A DNA stretch of 49,121 bases from positions 1-49,121 of the forward strand of contig NZ_CANLZC010000034.1 of NCBI RefSeq assembly GCF_947495455.1, in the 5' to 3' direction. Position numbers and translations under genes: made by a program. Of the stretch, positions 1-8,906 are shown one piece after another. This DNA is from an uncultured Shewanella sp. GTDB taxonomy: Bacteria > Pseudomonadota > Gammaproteobacteria > Enterobacterales > Shewanellaceae. The notes under the pieces are model-generated. The model was not told where the DNA came from. It made no database searches and saw only the letters and a list, made by a program, of their open reading frames with translations. Positions within the stretch are counted from its first letter, which is position 1; the number at the start of each line of letters is the position of its first letter.

Positions 1-21
1 GCTTTTAAACCAGCCCCTTGG

Positions 22-118
22 GAGTCTGTAAAAGTACCGACTTCTGCGTTGTATCATCTTAAAAGGCAATAAGCATTTCGGCAATAATACGTCTTGAATT
101 AGGCACTTTTACAGGCTC
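22..118. repeat. MITE-like element with imperfect 17-bp terminal inverted repeats
   Basis: Bases 22-38 (GAGTCTGTAAAAGTACC) and 102-118 (GGCACTTTTACAGGCTC) are inverted copies matching at 15 of 17 positions. They enclose about 63 bp with no open frame. The layout fits a small non-autonomous transposable element or an insertion-sequence remnant. No convincing target-site duplication is visible in the bases just outside, so the identity is inferred from the inverted repeats alone. Confidence 0.4.
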
Positions 119-175
119 TGAAAACATGCATCTTCAAGTATCACGGGTATAGGTGAGCGATATAGAGCGCTGAAA

Positions 176-242
176 AACCTCAGAGCTCGATATTCAATCA
201 ACAGATTAGCGTAGATCTTATGCTAATTTTCGACGTGAGGTT
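176..242. repeat. Nested inverted repeats in the gene-free left edge
   Basis: AACCTCA (176-182) pairs with TGAGGTT (236-242). Inside these, TCGA pairs with TCGA and ATTAGC pairs with GCTAAT, so the stretch could fold into an interrupted hairpin of about 67 nt. No gene was seen in bases 1-355; apart from this structure, the MITE-like element and the terminator at 282-320, the stretch shows nothing recognisable. Confidence 0.3.
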
Positions 243-281
243 ACGCAGAATAATAGAATGGGAATTAAAGTAAAAAAGAAA

Positions 282-320
282 AAGCCAGTTAACATTGATT
301 AACTGGCTTGATTGTTTTTT
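282..320. terminator. Bidirectional intrinsic terminator downstream of ycaO
   Basis: An 11-bp perfect stem (282-292 with 299-309, arm AAGCCAGTTAA) has a 6-nt loop. A T-rich run follows on the plus strand (311-320), and the A-rich stretch before 282 gives a T-rich tail on the minus strand. It lies about 36 bp past the ycaO stop and should end that transcript. Confidence 0.8.
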
Positions 321-355
321 AAAGCAATATTGTTATCAAATACCTTAGTTAAGCA

Positions 356-2119
356 TTAGCTCCATTGGGTGAACTTGGCCTTGGCTTGTTGTAATTTGTC
401 ATAAGCTGCTAACAAGCTTTGATGTTTATTAAAGCCAAGTAAGTCATTAATGTTTACTAAATCATAACCTTGGCTTTCACCCATTACGTGGGCTTTTGCT
501 GCTTGATAATCAAGTTGTGTATACATGCGTATGAGTTTGGCTTCATATTCTTGTAAATCATCGCCTTCCATTAGCACTGTGATAATGGCTTTGACCGCAT
601 GATAAAAACGTAAACGTTTTTGCTGAGCAGGACTTATTCCGCCCGCATTAAAATCTGTGGTCCACATGGCCCAGTCAAAGGCGGTCTCAAGATCATTTGT
701 GGCTAAGGCCAATAAACATCTAAGCTCACCAATACGTAAGGTTGCCCAAGGAGAGTTGGCATCCACGCCTAAGCCTAACAGTTGATCGACTGGCTGGAAT
801 TCATCTAAATCTAAGGCATCGATAACGTCAATTATCTCTTGGCTTAACGCAACATTTTGACTGTCATTAATCCATTGTTGAATAAGCTCACGTAAGGCCA
901 TGGCGCGGTTATTGTTTACCCAGCTGAGCTCATACACAGGATAAATTTCAGAATACCCAGGGACCAATACTCGGCAAGCATAGGTGCCTAAATGGGCGTA
1001 ATCGGCAATGTAGACATCGGCACCTAAGGCATGAAATTTATTTAACAGCTGAGTATATTCTTCTTCAGTACTGCCTTGAAAATTCCAGTCGTTAAACGCA
1101 AAGTCGGGTGTGGTTTTAAACAAATCCCAAGAAATAAGACCAGAAGAGTCAATAAAATGGGTTTCAAGGTTAGTGTGATCCGCCACTTCATCATTATCAA
1201 AAGAGGGACTCGGAAAGATGTCTAAATCTTTCAGGCTACGGCCTTGGAGTAACTCAGTAACGGTACGCTCTAGGGCAATTTCAAACCTAGGGTGGGCGCC
1301 AAAAGAGGCAAAACAGCCTCCGTTTTCAGGGTTGAATAAGGTGACGCAAATGACGGGGTATTCACCTCCTAAGGATGCATCAAAGCAAGTGATCGGAAAA
1401 CCTTGTTTTTCTAGCTCTTCAATGGAGGCGACGACCGTTGGAAAACGGGCAATCACATCAGCTGGGATCTCCGGAAGCGAAATCGCTTCGGCAATGATTT
1501 TATTTTTCACGAAACGCTCAAAACATTCAGATAACGCCTGAGTGCGGGCTTCTGTTTTCGTGTTTCCAGCTGACATTCCGTTACTGACAAATAAATTACC
1601 CACAATATTCATGGGAATATAGGTCAGTTCACCATTGGATTGGCGAGTAAAGGGCAGGGCGCATATCCCTCTATCGGTATTGCCCGATTGAATATCCACT
1701 AGGGTGTTAAGATCAAGATCGCCATCAGGATCGTAATGCTTCCATAAAGGCGCATTCATCAGTCCCTCTGGGCGAGTATCATCAGTAATGGCAAACCATT
1801 TTTCGTTGGGGTAGTGCACAAATTCACTATTAGCGATTGCTTTGCCGAGATGAAAGTCAGCAAAAAAGTAATTACAGGCTAAACGTTCAAAATATTCGCC
1901 TAATGCGCTGGCAAGGGCGGCGTCACGGCTAGCGCCTTTACCGTTTGTAAAGCAGGCTGGGCAATTTTTATCACGAATATGAACAGACCAAACGTAGGGA
2001 ACAGGATTTAACCAAGACGCTTCTTCAATATCAAACCCGAGCTCTGCGAGTCTTTTTTGCATGACGGCAATGGAGACTTCTAAGGCTTCGTCTTTACCCG
2101 GAATATATGTATGGTTCAT
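356..2119 (-). CDS. ycaO: YcaO-domain protein, ribosomal protein S12 methylthiolation accessory factor
   Basis: The product is 587 aa from the start chosen here, close to the 586 aa of E. coli YcaO. The N-terminus (MNHTYIPGKDEALEVSIAVM) aligns with the E. coli protein. A start 16 codons upstream is possible but would add residues the family lacks, while the ATG at 2117-2119 is preceded by a good AGAGG ribosome site. YcaO proteins use ATP to activate amide backbones. The E. coli member is linked genetically to RimO-dependent beta-methylthiolation of an aspartate in S12; that role is transferred by homology. The N-terminal two thirds is the YcaO ATP-binding domain and the C-terminal part is helical and TPR-like. 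The gene stands alone, with its own terminator and an inverted repeat in its leader. Confidence 0.9.
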   Translation of the reverse strand: MNHTYIPGKDEALEVSIAVMQKRLAELGFDIEEASWLNPVPYVWSVHIRDKNCPACFTNGKGASRDAALASALGEYFERLACNYFFADFHLGKAIANSEFVHYPNEKWFAITDDTRPEGLMNAPLWKHYDPDGDLDLNTLVDIQSGNTDRGICALPFTRQSNGELTYIPMNIVGNLFVSNGMSAGNTKTEARTQALSECFERFVKNKIIAEAISLPEIPADVIARFPTVVASIEELEKQGFPITCFDASLGGEYPVICVTLFNPENGGCFASFGAHPRFEIALERTVTELLQGRSLKDLDIFPSPSFDNDEVADHTNLETHFIDSSGLISWDLFKTTPDFAFNDWNFQGSTEEEYTQLLNKFHALGADVYIADYAHLGTYACRVLVPGYSEIYPVYELSWVNNNRAMALRELIQQWINDSQNVALSQEIIDVIDALDLDEFQPVDQLLGLGVDANSPWATLRIGELRCLLALATNDLETAFDWAMWTTDFNAGGISPAQQKRLRFYHAVKAIITVLMEGDDLQEYEAKLIRMYTQLDYQAAKAHVMGESQGYDLVNINDLLGFNKHQSLLAAYDKLQQAKAKFTQWS

Positions 2120-2149
2120 TACTACCTCTAAATAGCTAAATAGGATGCG

Positions 2150-2198
2150 TCGCTCAATAAATGACACTGGGTTTATTGAGAGTGAGCTTATTGAGCGA
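2150..2198. promoter_or_regulatory. 11-bp inverted repeat in the ycaO leader
   Basis: TCGCTCAATAA (2150-2160) is perfectly inverted at 2188-2198, with an extra half copy TTATTGAG at 2173-2180. It lies about 30-80 bp upstream of the ycaO start. It could be an operator for a dimeric regulator or a hairpin in the leader RNA; the sequence does not decide between these. Confidence 0.35.
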
Positions 2199-2271
2199 CT
2201 AGGCAGGGATTGTATCGCTTAGGGCATAAGAGTCGCAATCATCAAAGCCATTATCTTTCATGTTTTTGTCT

Positions 2272-2321
2272 TTTTTTTGTCAAAAAAACAGATTATGCTG
2301 AGTTATCATGGTAATGATCTC
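2272..2321. promoter_or_regulatory. Candidate operator region upstream of the TetR-family gene
   Basis: Two palindromes lie in the ycaO/TetR intergenic region. One is an A/T-tract palindrome at 2272-2288 (eight bases mirrored around T2280). The other is TGAG-TT-ATCAT-GGTA-ATGATCTCA near 2299-2321, an interrupted dyad of the size TetR-family dimers bind. Autoregulation is common in this family, so this is a plausible self-operator, inferred from symmetry and position only. Confidence 0.3.
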
Positions 2322-2410
2322 ATAGGGGAACTGGAGAGGAAAAATACACCATTAATTCGTGGCTCGTTAGTGAGGCGTTAAGTGCTTTGGAGGAATAAAA
2401 AGGGATAACT

Positions 2411-3139
2411 ATGTTGCAGCCATTAATGTATGTGGGACGAAAAGCCAGTCGAAAAGATGGACAAGCGCGTCGCATTGCGATTTTAGAAGCAACCTTAGCT
2501 GTCATTGTTCAAGAAGGTATTAGGGGAGTACGCCATCGTGCCGTGGCTAAACAGGCGCAGGTTCCTTTAGCATCAACCACTTATTATTTCAGTGATATTA
2601 AGTGTTTAATCAGTGATGCACTCACTTATTTTGCTGAGAAGCATTTATGGATGAGAGAAAAATTGGAACATAAAAGTTGGAAGCTGCTCAGTGAATGGTC
2701 ACCACAGTGTTCACAACAGAATGACAAACAGCAGCTTATTCAAGCCTTAAGTGAGATAGCTTGTCATTATGTTGAAGCAAAAATAGCGCAAACGGATGAC
2801 TGTATTATTGAAATGGCCTTTCAAGAAGAAGCCTTACGTAACCCTCAATTAGCCGTCGCCGTGAAACGATTAAACGATGCCATGCTCAATAGTATTGAAC
2901 GCTTTTTGAAACAAGTGGGCTCAACAGCATCTCATATTGATGCCCATCAAGTATTAGGGGTGATTAAGTGGTTAGAATATCAATATTTGGTTCAAATGAG
3001 CGCGGCCCAATATGATAGTCAATACTCCAATCGTGCGTGGGCATTAAAAGAGAAAGTCCATGAGTTGAATCAAGATAATCGAGTAGAGCGCCATTTTCAG
3101 CCGATTGTCAAAGCGATGATCGCCAATGCAGTAGGTTAA
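2411..3139 (+). CDS. TetR/AcrR-family transcriptional regulator
   Basis: The product is 242 aa. Residues about 15-65 form a typical TetR DNA-binding domain: helix 1 around RRIAILEATLAVI, then the turn-helix segment RHRAVAKQAQVPLASTTYYF and the usual YYFSD pattern. The rest should be a helical ligand-binding and dimerisation domain of unknown specificity. An A/G-rich stretch (AGGAATAAAAAGGG) lies before the ATG. It is divergent from ycaO across about 290 bp and convergent with cysK, from which it is separated by a strong hairpin. The palindromes upstream may be its own operator. No metabolic target can be named: neither neighbour is a clear efflux pump or catabolic gene, so a local role is only a guess. 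Confidence 0.85.
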   Translation: MLQPLMYVGRKASRKDGQARRIAILEATLAVIVQEGIRGVRHRAVAKQAQVPLASTTYYFSDIKCLISDALTYFAEKHLWMREKLEHKSWKLLSEWSPQCSQQNDKQQLIQALSEIACHYVEAKIAQTDDCIIEMAFQEEALRNPQLAVAVKRLNDAMLNSIERFLKQVGSTASHIDAHQVLGVIKWLEYQYLVQMSAAQYDSQYSNRAWALKEKVHELNQDNRVERHFQPIVKAMIANAVG

Positions 3140-3147
3140 AAAATGAA

Positions 3148-3181
3148 ATGCTCCTAACATTGGAAGAGATGTTAGGAGCAT
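3148..3181. terminator. Hairpin terminator between convergent tetR-type gene and cysK
   Basis: A perfect 13-bp stem (3148-3160 with 3169-3181, arm ATGCTCCTAACAT) has an 8-nt loop. The minus-strand side is followed by a T-rich tail (TTCATTTTTT), so it best serves cysK. It may also block transcription from the TetR-family gene. Confidence 0.75.
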
Positions 3182-3220
3182 GAGTTAGAAACAACCATAG
3201 TGCTTAAGGTAAAATGCGAT

Positions 3221-4189
3221 TTACTGCACGTTTTCAGCGTCGCTAAATTCACCTTGAAACAGCGCCGAAGATAAATAACGCTCTGCCGCTGAAGGTAAAA
3301 TAACCACTATGGTTTTATCTTTAAATTCTGGTAAAGCGGCAATGCGATTAGCGGCAACCACAGCTGCGCCAGATGAAATGCCCACTAAAATACCTTCTTC
3401 TTTCATGAGTCTTAGTGACATTTCAATGGCATCGTCATTGGTGATGGTTTCGACACGGTCAATCAGTTTGATGTCTAAGTTACCGGGAATAAAACCGGCA
3501 CCAATACCTTGAATTTTATGGGGGCCGGGTTGCAGAGTTTGACCTGCCAATGTTTGTTGTATGACAGGCGAATCAGCGGGTTCAACAGCCACAGATGTGA
3601 TGGCTTTGCCTTGAGTATGTTTAATATAACGACTGATCCCGGTAATTGTGCCGCCTGTTCCAACACCTGCAACAATGACATCGACTTCACCGTCGGTATC
3701 ATTCCAAATTTCCGGACCTGTGGTTTTTTCATGGATTTCAGGGTTTGCAGGATTATTAAATTGTTGCAGTAATACGTATTTGTCAGGGGCAGATAGTCGA
3801 ATTTCTTCGGCTTTATCTATGGCGCCTTTCATGCCTTTCGCCCCTTCTGTTAAGACTAAATTCGCCCCTAAGGCTTTAAGTAACTTACGCCTTTCAAGAC
3901 TCATAGTATTGGGCATGGTCAGAGTCAATCGATAGCCTCGTGCTGCAGCCACATAGGCGAGGGCAATACCCGTATTACCAGATGTGGGTTCGATAAGCTC
4001 TTTATCTTTGGTGAGTGTGCCTTTTTTCTCCGCATCCCAAATCATGTTCGCACCGATCCGGCATTTCACACTGAAACTGGGGTTGCGGGCTTCTACTTTG
4101 GCTAAGACATTACCTTGACTGACGCGATTTAAGCGAACCAGTGGGGTATGGCCTATGGTTTGTGAATTATCGTCGAAAATGTTACTCAT
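3221..4189 (-). CDS. cysK: Cysteine synthase A (O-acetylserine sulfhydrylase)
   Basis: The product is 322 aa, nearly colinear with E. coli CysK. The enzyme makes L-cysteine from O-acetyl-L-serine and sulfide using pyridoxal phosphate. The PLP lysine is K42 in [10 protein letters not shown]. The substrate loop [20 protein letters not shown] and the phosphate-binding glycine loop [10 protein letters not shown] are intact, as is the C-terminal SSGAAVVAA motif. It is transcribed leftward, with its own terminator downstream and a 250-bp leader separating it from cysZ. That leader is AT-rich, with symmetric TTATAAC/GTTAT elements around 4265-4290, which would suit CysB control; this is an inference. 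CysK and CysZ act in the same pathway, so their adjacency is functionally coherent. Confidence 0.97.
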   Translation of the reverse strand: MSNIFDDNSQTIGHTPLVRLNRVSQGNVLAKVEARNPSFSVKCRIGANMIWDAEKKGTLTKDKELIEPTSGNTGIALAYVAAARGYRLTLTMPNTMSLERRKLLKALGANLVLTEGAKGMKGAIDKAEEIRLSAPDKYVLLQQFNNPANPEIHEKTTGPEIWNDTDGEVDVIVAGVGTGGTITGISRYIKHTQGKAITSVAVEPADSPVIQQTLAGQTLQPGPHKIQGIGAGFIPGNLDIKLIDRVETITNDDAIEMSLRLMKEEGILVGISSGAAVVAANRIAALPEFKDKTIVVILPSAAERYLSSALFQGEFSDAENVQ

Positions 4190-4261
4190 GAGCTGCTTTC
4201 CTTTTTTATGGACTTATCAAGCATAATCTTTCTGAGCGCCAATAGAAGTGATTGTTTGTTC

Positions 4262-4330
4262 TTCTTTATAACTTTTGGTTATTAAAAGTCTTGTGTATAT
4301 TCTATGTTATAAAAAAAGCGCTTTTCTCAG
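4262..4330 (-). promoter_or_regulatory. Putative cysK promoter/CysB region
   Basis: The stretch between cysK and cysZ is AT-rich and holds TTATAAC and GGTTATTAAAAG half sites plus a perfect palindrome AAAAGCGCTTTT (4314-4325). CysB sites in enteric cys promoters are degenerate and AT-rich, so the assignment rests mostly on position upstream of cysK. Confidence 0.3.
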
Positions 4331-4407
4331 AGCGTAAATTTATGATAACTCAATGAATTATGCAACATAGAAGAGGGTCTTTATCAGGTACGGGAGGATT
4401 AATTTTT

Positions 4408-4429
4408 ACTCCCATTAATTAATGGGAGT
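4408..4429. terminator. Perfect 22-bp palindrome just after cysZ
   Basis: ACTCCCATTAA followed directly by TTAATGGGAGT forms a 9-bp or longer stem with a 4-nt loop, about 11 bp downstream of the cysZ stop. Neither side has a good T run, so it may act as an RNA 3' end stabiliser or weak terminator rather than a classical intrinsic terminator. Confidence 0.5.
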
Positions 4430-4439
4430 GAAAGTCGGT

Positions 4440-5213
4440 TCATTCTGGAGCGACCAAGGGGTTTTTATGCTCGTGTCGATATTTATCTACCCACATGGCG
4501 GTGGCGCCGCAAATGGCAACGGGCATCACAATAAAGTTTATGATGGGGATCATAGAGAATAAGGTCACCATAGCGCCAAAACTAAATGAACTGCCTTTAT
4601 TTTGGGTCAGTGCCGATTTCATCTCATTAAAAGGCACTTTGTGGTTATCAAAAGGGTAATCACAATATTGAATGGCCATCATCCATGCAGTAAATAAGAA
4701 CCATAATACTGGCGCGACCGTTTGGCCTAATAAGGGTACCCAAAATAGAATAAAAAACACCAATGCACGAGGAATATAGTATTTTAGTTTTACCCATTCG
4801 CGAGACAGTGTGCGAGGAATATCCTTAATGACATCCATGTTGGAGCCCGTATTTAAAGCTTGACCGGATAAGAGTTGTTCGACCTTCTCAGCCAGTAAGC
4901 CATTAAAAGGGGCGGCAAGCCAATTCATGACCGAACTAAAAATGAAGGATGAGATCACTAAAAGTGTGATAATGGCTAAGGGCCATAAGATGACGTTGAG
5001 CCAACTTAAGTAACTGGGTAATTGCGCCGAGAGCCAATCAAACACATAGGTTAATTGATTAACGGCAAGATAGAATAAACCGCTAAACAAAATGAGATTC
5101 ACCAGCAGTGGAATAAAAACAAATCGACGCAGTCCTGAGCGTTTAATGAGGCTAAACCCCATGAGAAAATAATTGACGCCGGTTTTTTGGTTTAGCAAAT
5201 GTTGAGGTTTCAT
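4440..5213 (-). CDS. cysZ: CysZ sulfate transporter
   Basis: The product is 257 aa from the start chosen (E. coli CysZ is 253 aa). The ATG at 5211-5213 is used because family similarity begins right after it and a GGA lies upstream; an open frame 34 codons longer adds unlike sequence. CysZ is an inner-membrane protein that takes up sulfate for the reductive cysteine pathway. Hydrophobic segments lie near residues 25-50, 65-95, 145-175 and 200-230. Diagnostic family blocks are present: AAPFNGLLAE, LGQTVAPVLWFLFTAWM, IQYCDYPFDNHKVPF and MPVAICGATAMWVD. It is divergent from smc and points toward cysK. Confidence 0.95.
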   Translation of the reverse strand: MKPQHLLNQKTGVNYFLMGFSLIKRSGLRRFVFIPLLVNLILFSGLFYLAVNQLTYVFDWLSAQLPSYLSWLNVILWPLAIITLLVISSFIFSSVMNWLAAPFNGLLAEKVEQLLSGQALNTGSNMDVIKDIPRTLSREWVKLKYYIPRALVFFILFWVPLLGQTVAPVLWFLFTAWMMAIQYCDYPFDNHKVPFNEMKSALTQNKGSSFSFGAMVTLFSMIPIINFIVMPVAICGATAMWVDKYRHEHKNPLVAPE

Positions 5214-5466
5214 ATTGTCCATTTTTATTGAATTTGACACGAAATGCTTAGATTGTGTTCCACTGATCCTTGAATGACAAGTTAAAAGCGCAGATCCGCC
5301 AATAAAACATGACAAATTAGGGTATGCTTTGGTAAAGTGCAGAGATATTCTTATTTTTATCTATACTTGCATTATCCAAGGGAGCTTGAATGCATCATTT
5401 TGAGTATATTAGCCTTTTAGAATGTGATGCTTGTTCTAGTTCTGACATGACCGACAAACTGACAAA

Positions 5467-8400
5467 ATGAGACTCAAACAGATAAAATTGGCAGGATTTA
5501 AGTCGTTCACCGATGTCACTAAAATCCCTTTTATTAACCCACTGACGGCGGTTGTTGGCCCAAATGGCTGCGGCAAATCCAATGTGATTGATGCCGTAAG
5601 ATGGGTGTTGGGTGAAAGCTCTGCTAAACATCTGCGTGGTGAGGCCATGACAGATGTTATTTTTAATGGCTCTAGTGCTCGTCGTCCTGTTTCCGTTGCC
5701 AGCGTCGAACTGTCATTTGAAAATATAGAGGGTCGTCTCTCAGGTGAATATGCCAGTTATCAAGCCATTGCGGTCAAACGTCAAGTGAGCCGTGAGGGCG
5801 ATTCCAGTTATTTTCTCAATGGACAAAAATGTCGCCGCCGAGATATCACCGACTTGTTTATGGGAACGGGTCTTGGTCCGCGCAGTTACGCCATTATTGA
5901 GCAAGGGACGATTTCAAGGCTGATTGAGTCTAAGCCTCAAGAGCTGAGAGTCTTCATTGAAGAAGCGGCAGGCATTTCACGTTACAAAGAGCGTCGTCGT
6001 GAAACAGAAAATCGCATGCGTCATACCAGAGAGAATTTAGAACGATTAAGCGATATTCGTATTGAGCTTGGTAAGCAACTGGAAAAACTTTCTCAGCAAT
6101 CTAAAGTTGCCCTTGAATACCGTGAATTGAAACAGGCTGAGCGAGATCAAGAAGCTCAGTTGTCAGTGATGCGTTATCAAGAGCTTCAAACCCAAAGCGA
6201 TACCTTAACATCTGAGTTGAGCCAAGTTGAGTTAAATATGGCCGCTGAGTCGGCAAAATTGCAAGCACTGGAGTTATCGTTAACCCAATGGCAAGTGACA
6301 TTAAGTGAGCTTGATAAAGAAGAGCAAACCCAAGTTGAAGCCTGTTATTTAGGTAAAAACCAGATTAATCAACTTGAGCAAACCTTAAGTCATCGCCAGC
6401 AGCAAGAGCAAAGTTTTCAATCTCGGTTGACTGAATTGAATGCATCTATTGCACGTTATCAGCAAAAAAGTCAGCAAGATGAACAAGTGCACCGCCAATT
6501 GACCCTTACCATTGCTGAGCATCAAGCTGAGCACGACAATAAACAGGCCCAACTTAGTGAGCATAAAGCCGCACACACTCAGTTAAATGACAAGGTATTT
6601 CAATTAAATGAAGCCTTAAAAGCGCAAAATGAGCGCGTGTCTCAACTGACCCTGTCCTTTGAATTGGCCAGTAAACAGCATGGTCATCATCAAGTGATTT
6701 ACAGCCAAAAACAGCAACAACAAGAGAAAACGGCTCAGCAAATACAAAGGTTACAGGAGCGGTTAGCCCAAGACAGTTTACCTGAATTCGCGCAGCAATT
6801 AAAAGATAAGCAGGAGATCCGTAAAACCTGCGCCGCATTAGCTCAGGATCTTCAAGAAGCTTTCACTTCCCAGAAGCAAACTCAAGGCGCTATTCAGGCC
6901 GAGAAAGCATTACTGGAACAGTCCTTAGCGGAAAAACAAGGTCGGTTAAGTGTGGTGACCCGTTTATTACATACTGAAGAGTCGGTCGTCACTGAGCAAG
7001 CACTTTGGCAACACTTAGAAGTGAAAGCAGGCTGGGAACAAGCGGTAGAATGGGTGTTTGATGGATTACTGAAAATGCCCACCTTAGTGGGCGCACATCA
7101 AGAAGGGTTTACGTTACACTCAGGATATAAAGATGAGGTGGTTCAAGCTAAAGTCAACCTATCCCCTTGGTTGAGCCATGTTCATTGGGTTAACGATAAA
7201 GCCGCCGCCTTAAGCTTGCTCCCTGAACTGAGCAGTGATGATATGATGGTGACTGCTGACGGTTTCATGATTGGACAAGGCTTTGCTTTAAAAAAGATAT
7301 CAGGAGATGGCGACGTCGCTTGGGTACAGCTTAAGCGTGAGCAGAGCGAACTGACTGAGCATGTGGCAGAGCTCAAGCAAGGCTTGATTCAAATTGAGCA
7401 AGCATTGCAAGCGTCACAAACAGCGCTAACAGCATTAACAGACCGCCAAGCTGAGAATAATGACACCTTGCAAGCCTGTCAGCTCAGTATTGCGGCGCTG
7501 ACATCAAAAATGGCAGAGAGAGAAGAGCAAACCGCCCATAATAAGGCGCAACTTGAACAATTAGCGCAATACAGTCAAAGCTTGTATGAGGAGATGGCGC
7601 TTGAGCAATCGGCAATAGATAAGCTGTCTTTTGAGTACAGTGAGTTACATGATGACTTAGGTATTGAACAGGCAAAAAAACAGCAACTAGAAGACACAAG
7701 GAAGGTCGAACAATGCCAATTAAATGACAAAGCCGCTTTACTGGCTCAGGCTGAAACTGATTATCAGCAAGCGTTAAGCCAGTTACAATCCCTTAATACG
7801 CAACTGGCCGTCAATCAACAGAAAATGGATCAACATGACGTAAGTATTAAAGAGTTACAAATGACAAAGTTTAGCCTTGAGCAAGCACAATTTGCTCAAG
7901 GTGAAAGTGAGAATGTTGAAAATACTCAGGAGTTACAATCAAAGCTTGCAAAGGTATTGAGTGAACAAGCGCTAAAAGAGGAAAAGTTAACCGACATTCG
8001 CGCCCAACAAGCCCACATTCAGTTGTCCTGTGATAGTGTCACTGAGGACAAAAAGCAATGGCTTGGAAAAGTGAACCAATTGACCCAATCCTCAAGCAGC
8101 ATAAAATTGCGCCGCGAGGGAATTAATGGGCAAATTGACAGTCAATTAAGTTTATTGAAAGAGCAAAATATTGATGTGTCCAGTGTCATGAAAAATATGG
8201 ATAGTCAATATTCTTCTCATAAGCGTCAAAAGGATTTGGGCGTATTACGACAACGTATTTCAGCGCTTGGGGCAGTCAACCTTGCGGCAATTGAAGAATT
8301 TGAACAACAAAGTGAGCGGAAAAAATATCTCGATAGCCAAGATCAAGATTTACATCAAGCATTAAAGAGTCTTGAAGCGGCTATTAATAAAATTGATAAA

Positions 8401-8883
8401 GAAACCAAAATTCGTTTTAAAGAAACCTTTGATAAAGTCAACCAAGATTTAGGCTTGTTATTTCCTAAAGTCTTTGGGGGGGGAAGTGCTTATTTAGCAC
8501 TCACAGACAATGATTTGTTAGAAACGGGTGTCACTATTATGGCGAGGCCACCGGGAAAAAAGAACAGCACAATACACTTGCTGTCCGGTGGTGAAAAAGC
8601 GTTAACAGCATTATCTTTGGTTTTTGCTATATTTAGACTGAATCCAGCGCCTTTTTGTATGCTTGATGAAGTTGATGCACCATTAGATGATGCCAATGTC
8701 GAACGTTTTTGCCGTTTGGTGAAAGAGATGTCGCAAACGGTACAGTTTATTTATATTAGCCATAATAAGATCACCATGGAGCTGGCAGATCAACTTATTG
8801 GCGTTACTATGCATGAACCCGGCGTGTCACGCATAGTTGCGGTAGATATTGATGAAGCGTTAGCTATGGCTGACGCAGAATAA
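5467..8883 (+). CDS. smc: Chromosome partition protein SMC
   Basis: The product is 1138 aa, the ATPase of the SMC-ScpAB condensin. The N-terminal head has Walker A GPNGCGKSN (residues 31-39). Two long Gln/Glu-rich coiled coils flank a hinge at about 505-640. The C-terminal head has the signature LLSGGEKALTALSL (from about residue 1038) and Walker B FCMLDEVDAPLDD with D1067/E1068. The Q-loop and R-loop region (AIIEQGTISRLIESKPQELR) is intact. No strong Shine-Dalgarno precedes the ATG, but the conserved N-terminus MRLKQIKLAGFKSF fixes the start. It heads an smc-zipA-ligA cluster. Many gammaproteobacteria use MukBEF instead; here scpA and scpB lie in the same window at 46.5-47.8 kb, supplying the matching subunits. 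Confidence 0.97.
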   Translation: MRLKQIKLAGFKSFTDVTKIPFINPLTAVVGPNGCGKSNVIDAVRWVLGESSAKHLRGEAMTDVIFNGSSARRPVSVASVELSFENIEGRLSGEYASYQAIAVKRQVSREGDSSYFLNGQKCRRRDITDLFMGTGLGPRSYAIIEQGTISRLIESKPQELRVFIEEAAGISRYKERRRETENRMRHTRENLERLSDIRIELGKQLEKLSQQSKVALEYRELKQAERDQEAQLSVMRYQELQTQSDTLTSELSQVELNMAAESAKLQALELSLTQWQVTLSELDKEEQTQVEACYLGKNQINQLEQTLSHRQQQEQSFQSRLTELNASIARYQQKSQQDEQVHRQLTLTIAEHQAEHDNKQAQLSEHKAAHTQLNDKVFQLNEALKAQNERVSQLTLSFELASKQHGHHQVIYSQKQQQQEKTAQQIQRLQERLAQDSLPEFAQQLKDKQEIRKTCAALAQDLQEAFTSQKQTQGAIQAEKALLEQSLAEKQGRLSVVTRLLHTEESVVTEQALWQHLEVKAGWEQAVEWVFDGLLKMPTLVGAHQEGFTLHSGYKDEVVQAKVNLSPWLSHVHWVNDKAAALSLLPELSSDDMMVTADGFMIGQGFALKKISGDGDVAWVQLKREQSELTEHVAELKQGLIQIEQALQASQTALTALTDRQAENNDTLQACQLSIAALTSKMAEREEQTAHNKAQLEQLAQYSQSLYEEMALEQSAIDKLSFEYSELHDDLGIEQAKKQQLEDTRKVEQCQLNDKAALLAQAETDYQQALSQLQSLNTQLAVNQQKMDQHDVSIKELQMTKFSLEQAQFAQGESENVENTQELQSKLAKVLSEQALKEEKLTDIRAQQAHIQLSCDSVTEDKKQWLGKVNQLTQSSSSIKLRREGINGQIDSQLSLLKEQNIDVSSVMKNMDSQYSSHKRQKDLGVLRQRISALGAVNLAAIEEFEQQSERKKYLDSQDQDLHQALKSLEAAINKIDKETKIRFKETFDKVNQDLGLLFPKVFGGGSAYLALTDNDLLETGVTIMARPPGKKNSTIHLLSGGEKALTALSLVFAIFRLNPAPFCMLDEVDAPLDDANVERFCRLVKEMSQTVQFIYISHNKITMELADQLIGVTMHEPGVSRIVAVDIDEALAMADAE

Positions 8884-8906
8884 ACATAGGAAAGACAGGG
8901 TAGCCA

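Noticed and set aside
176..242. Integron attC site
   Set aside because: The outer inverted arms AACCTCA/TGAGGTT do not carry the RYYYAAC and GTTRRRY core sites in the right place.
5214..5315. 34-codon N-terminal extension of cysZ
   Set aside because: It is not similar to CysZ, has no ribosome site, and would make the protein longer than the family.
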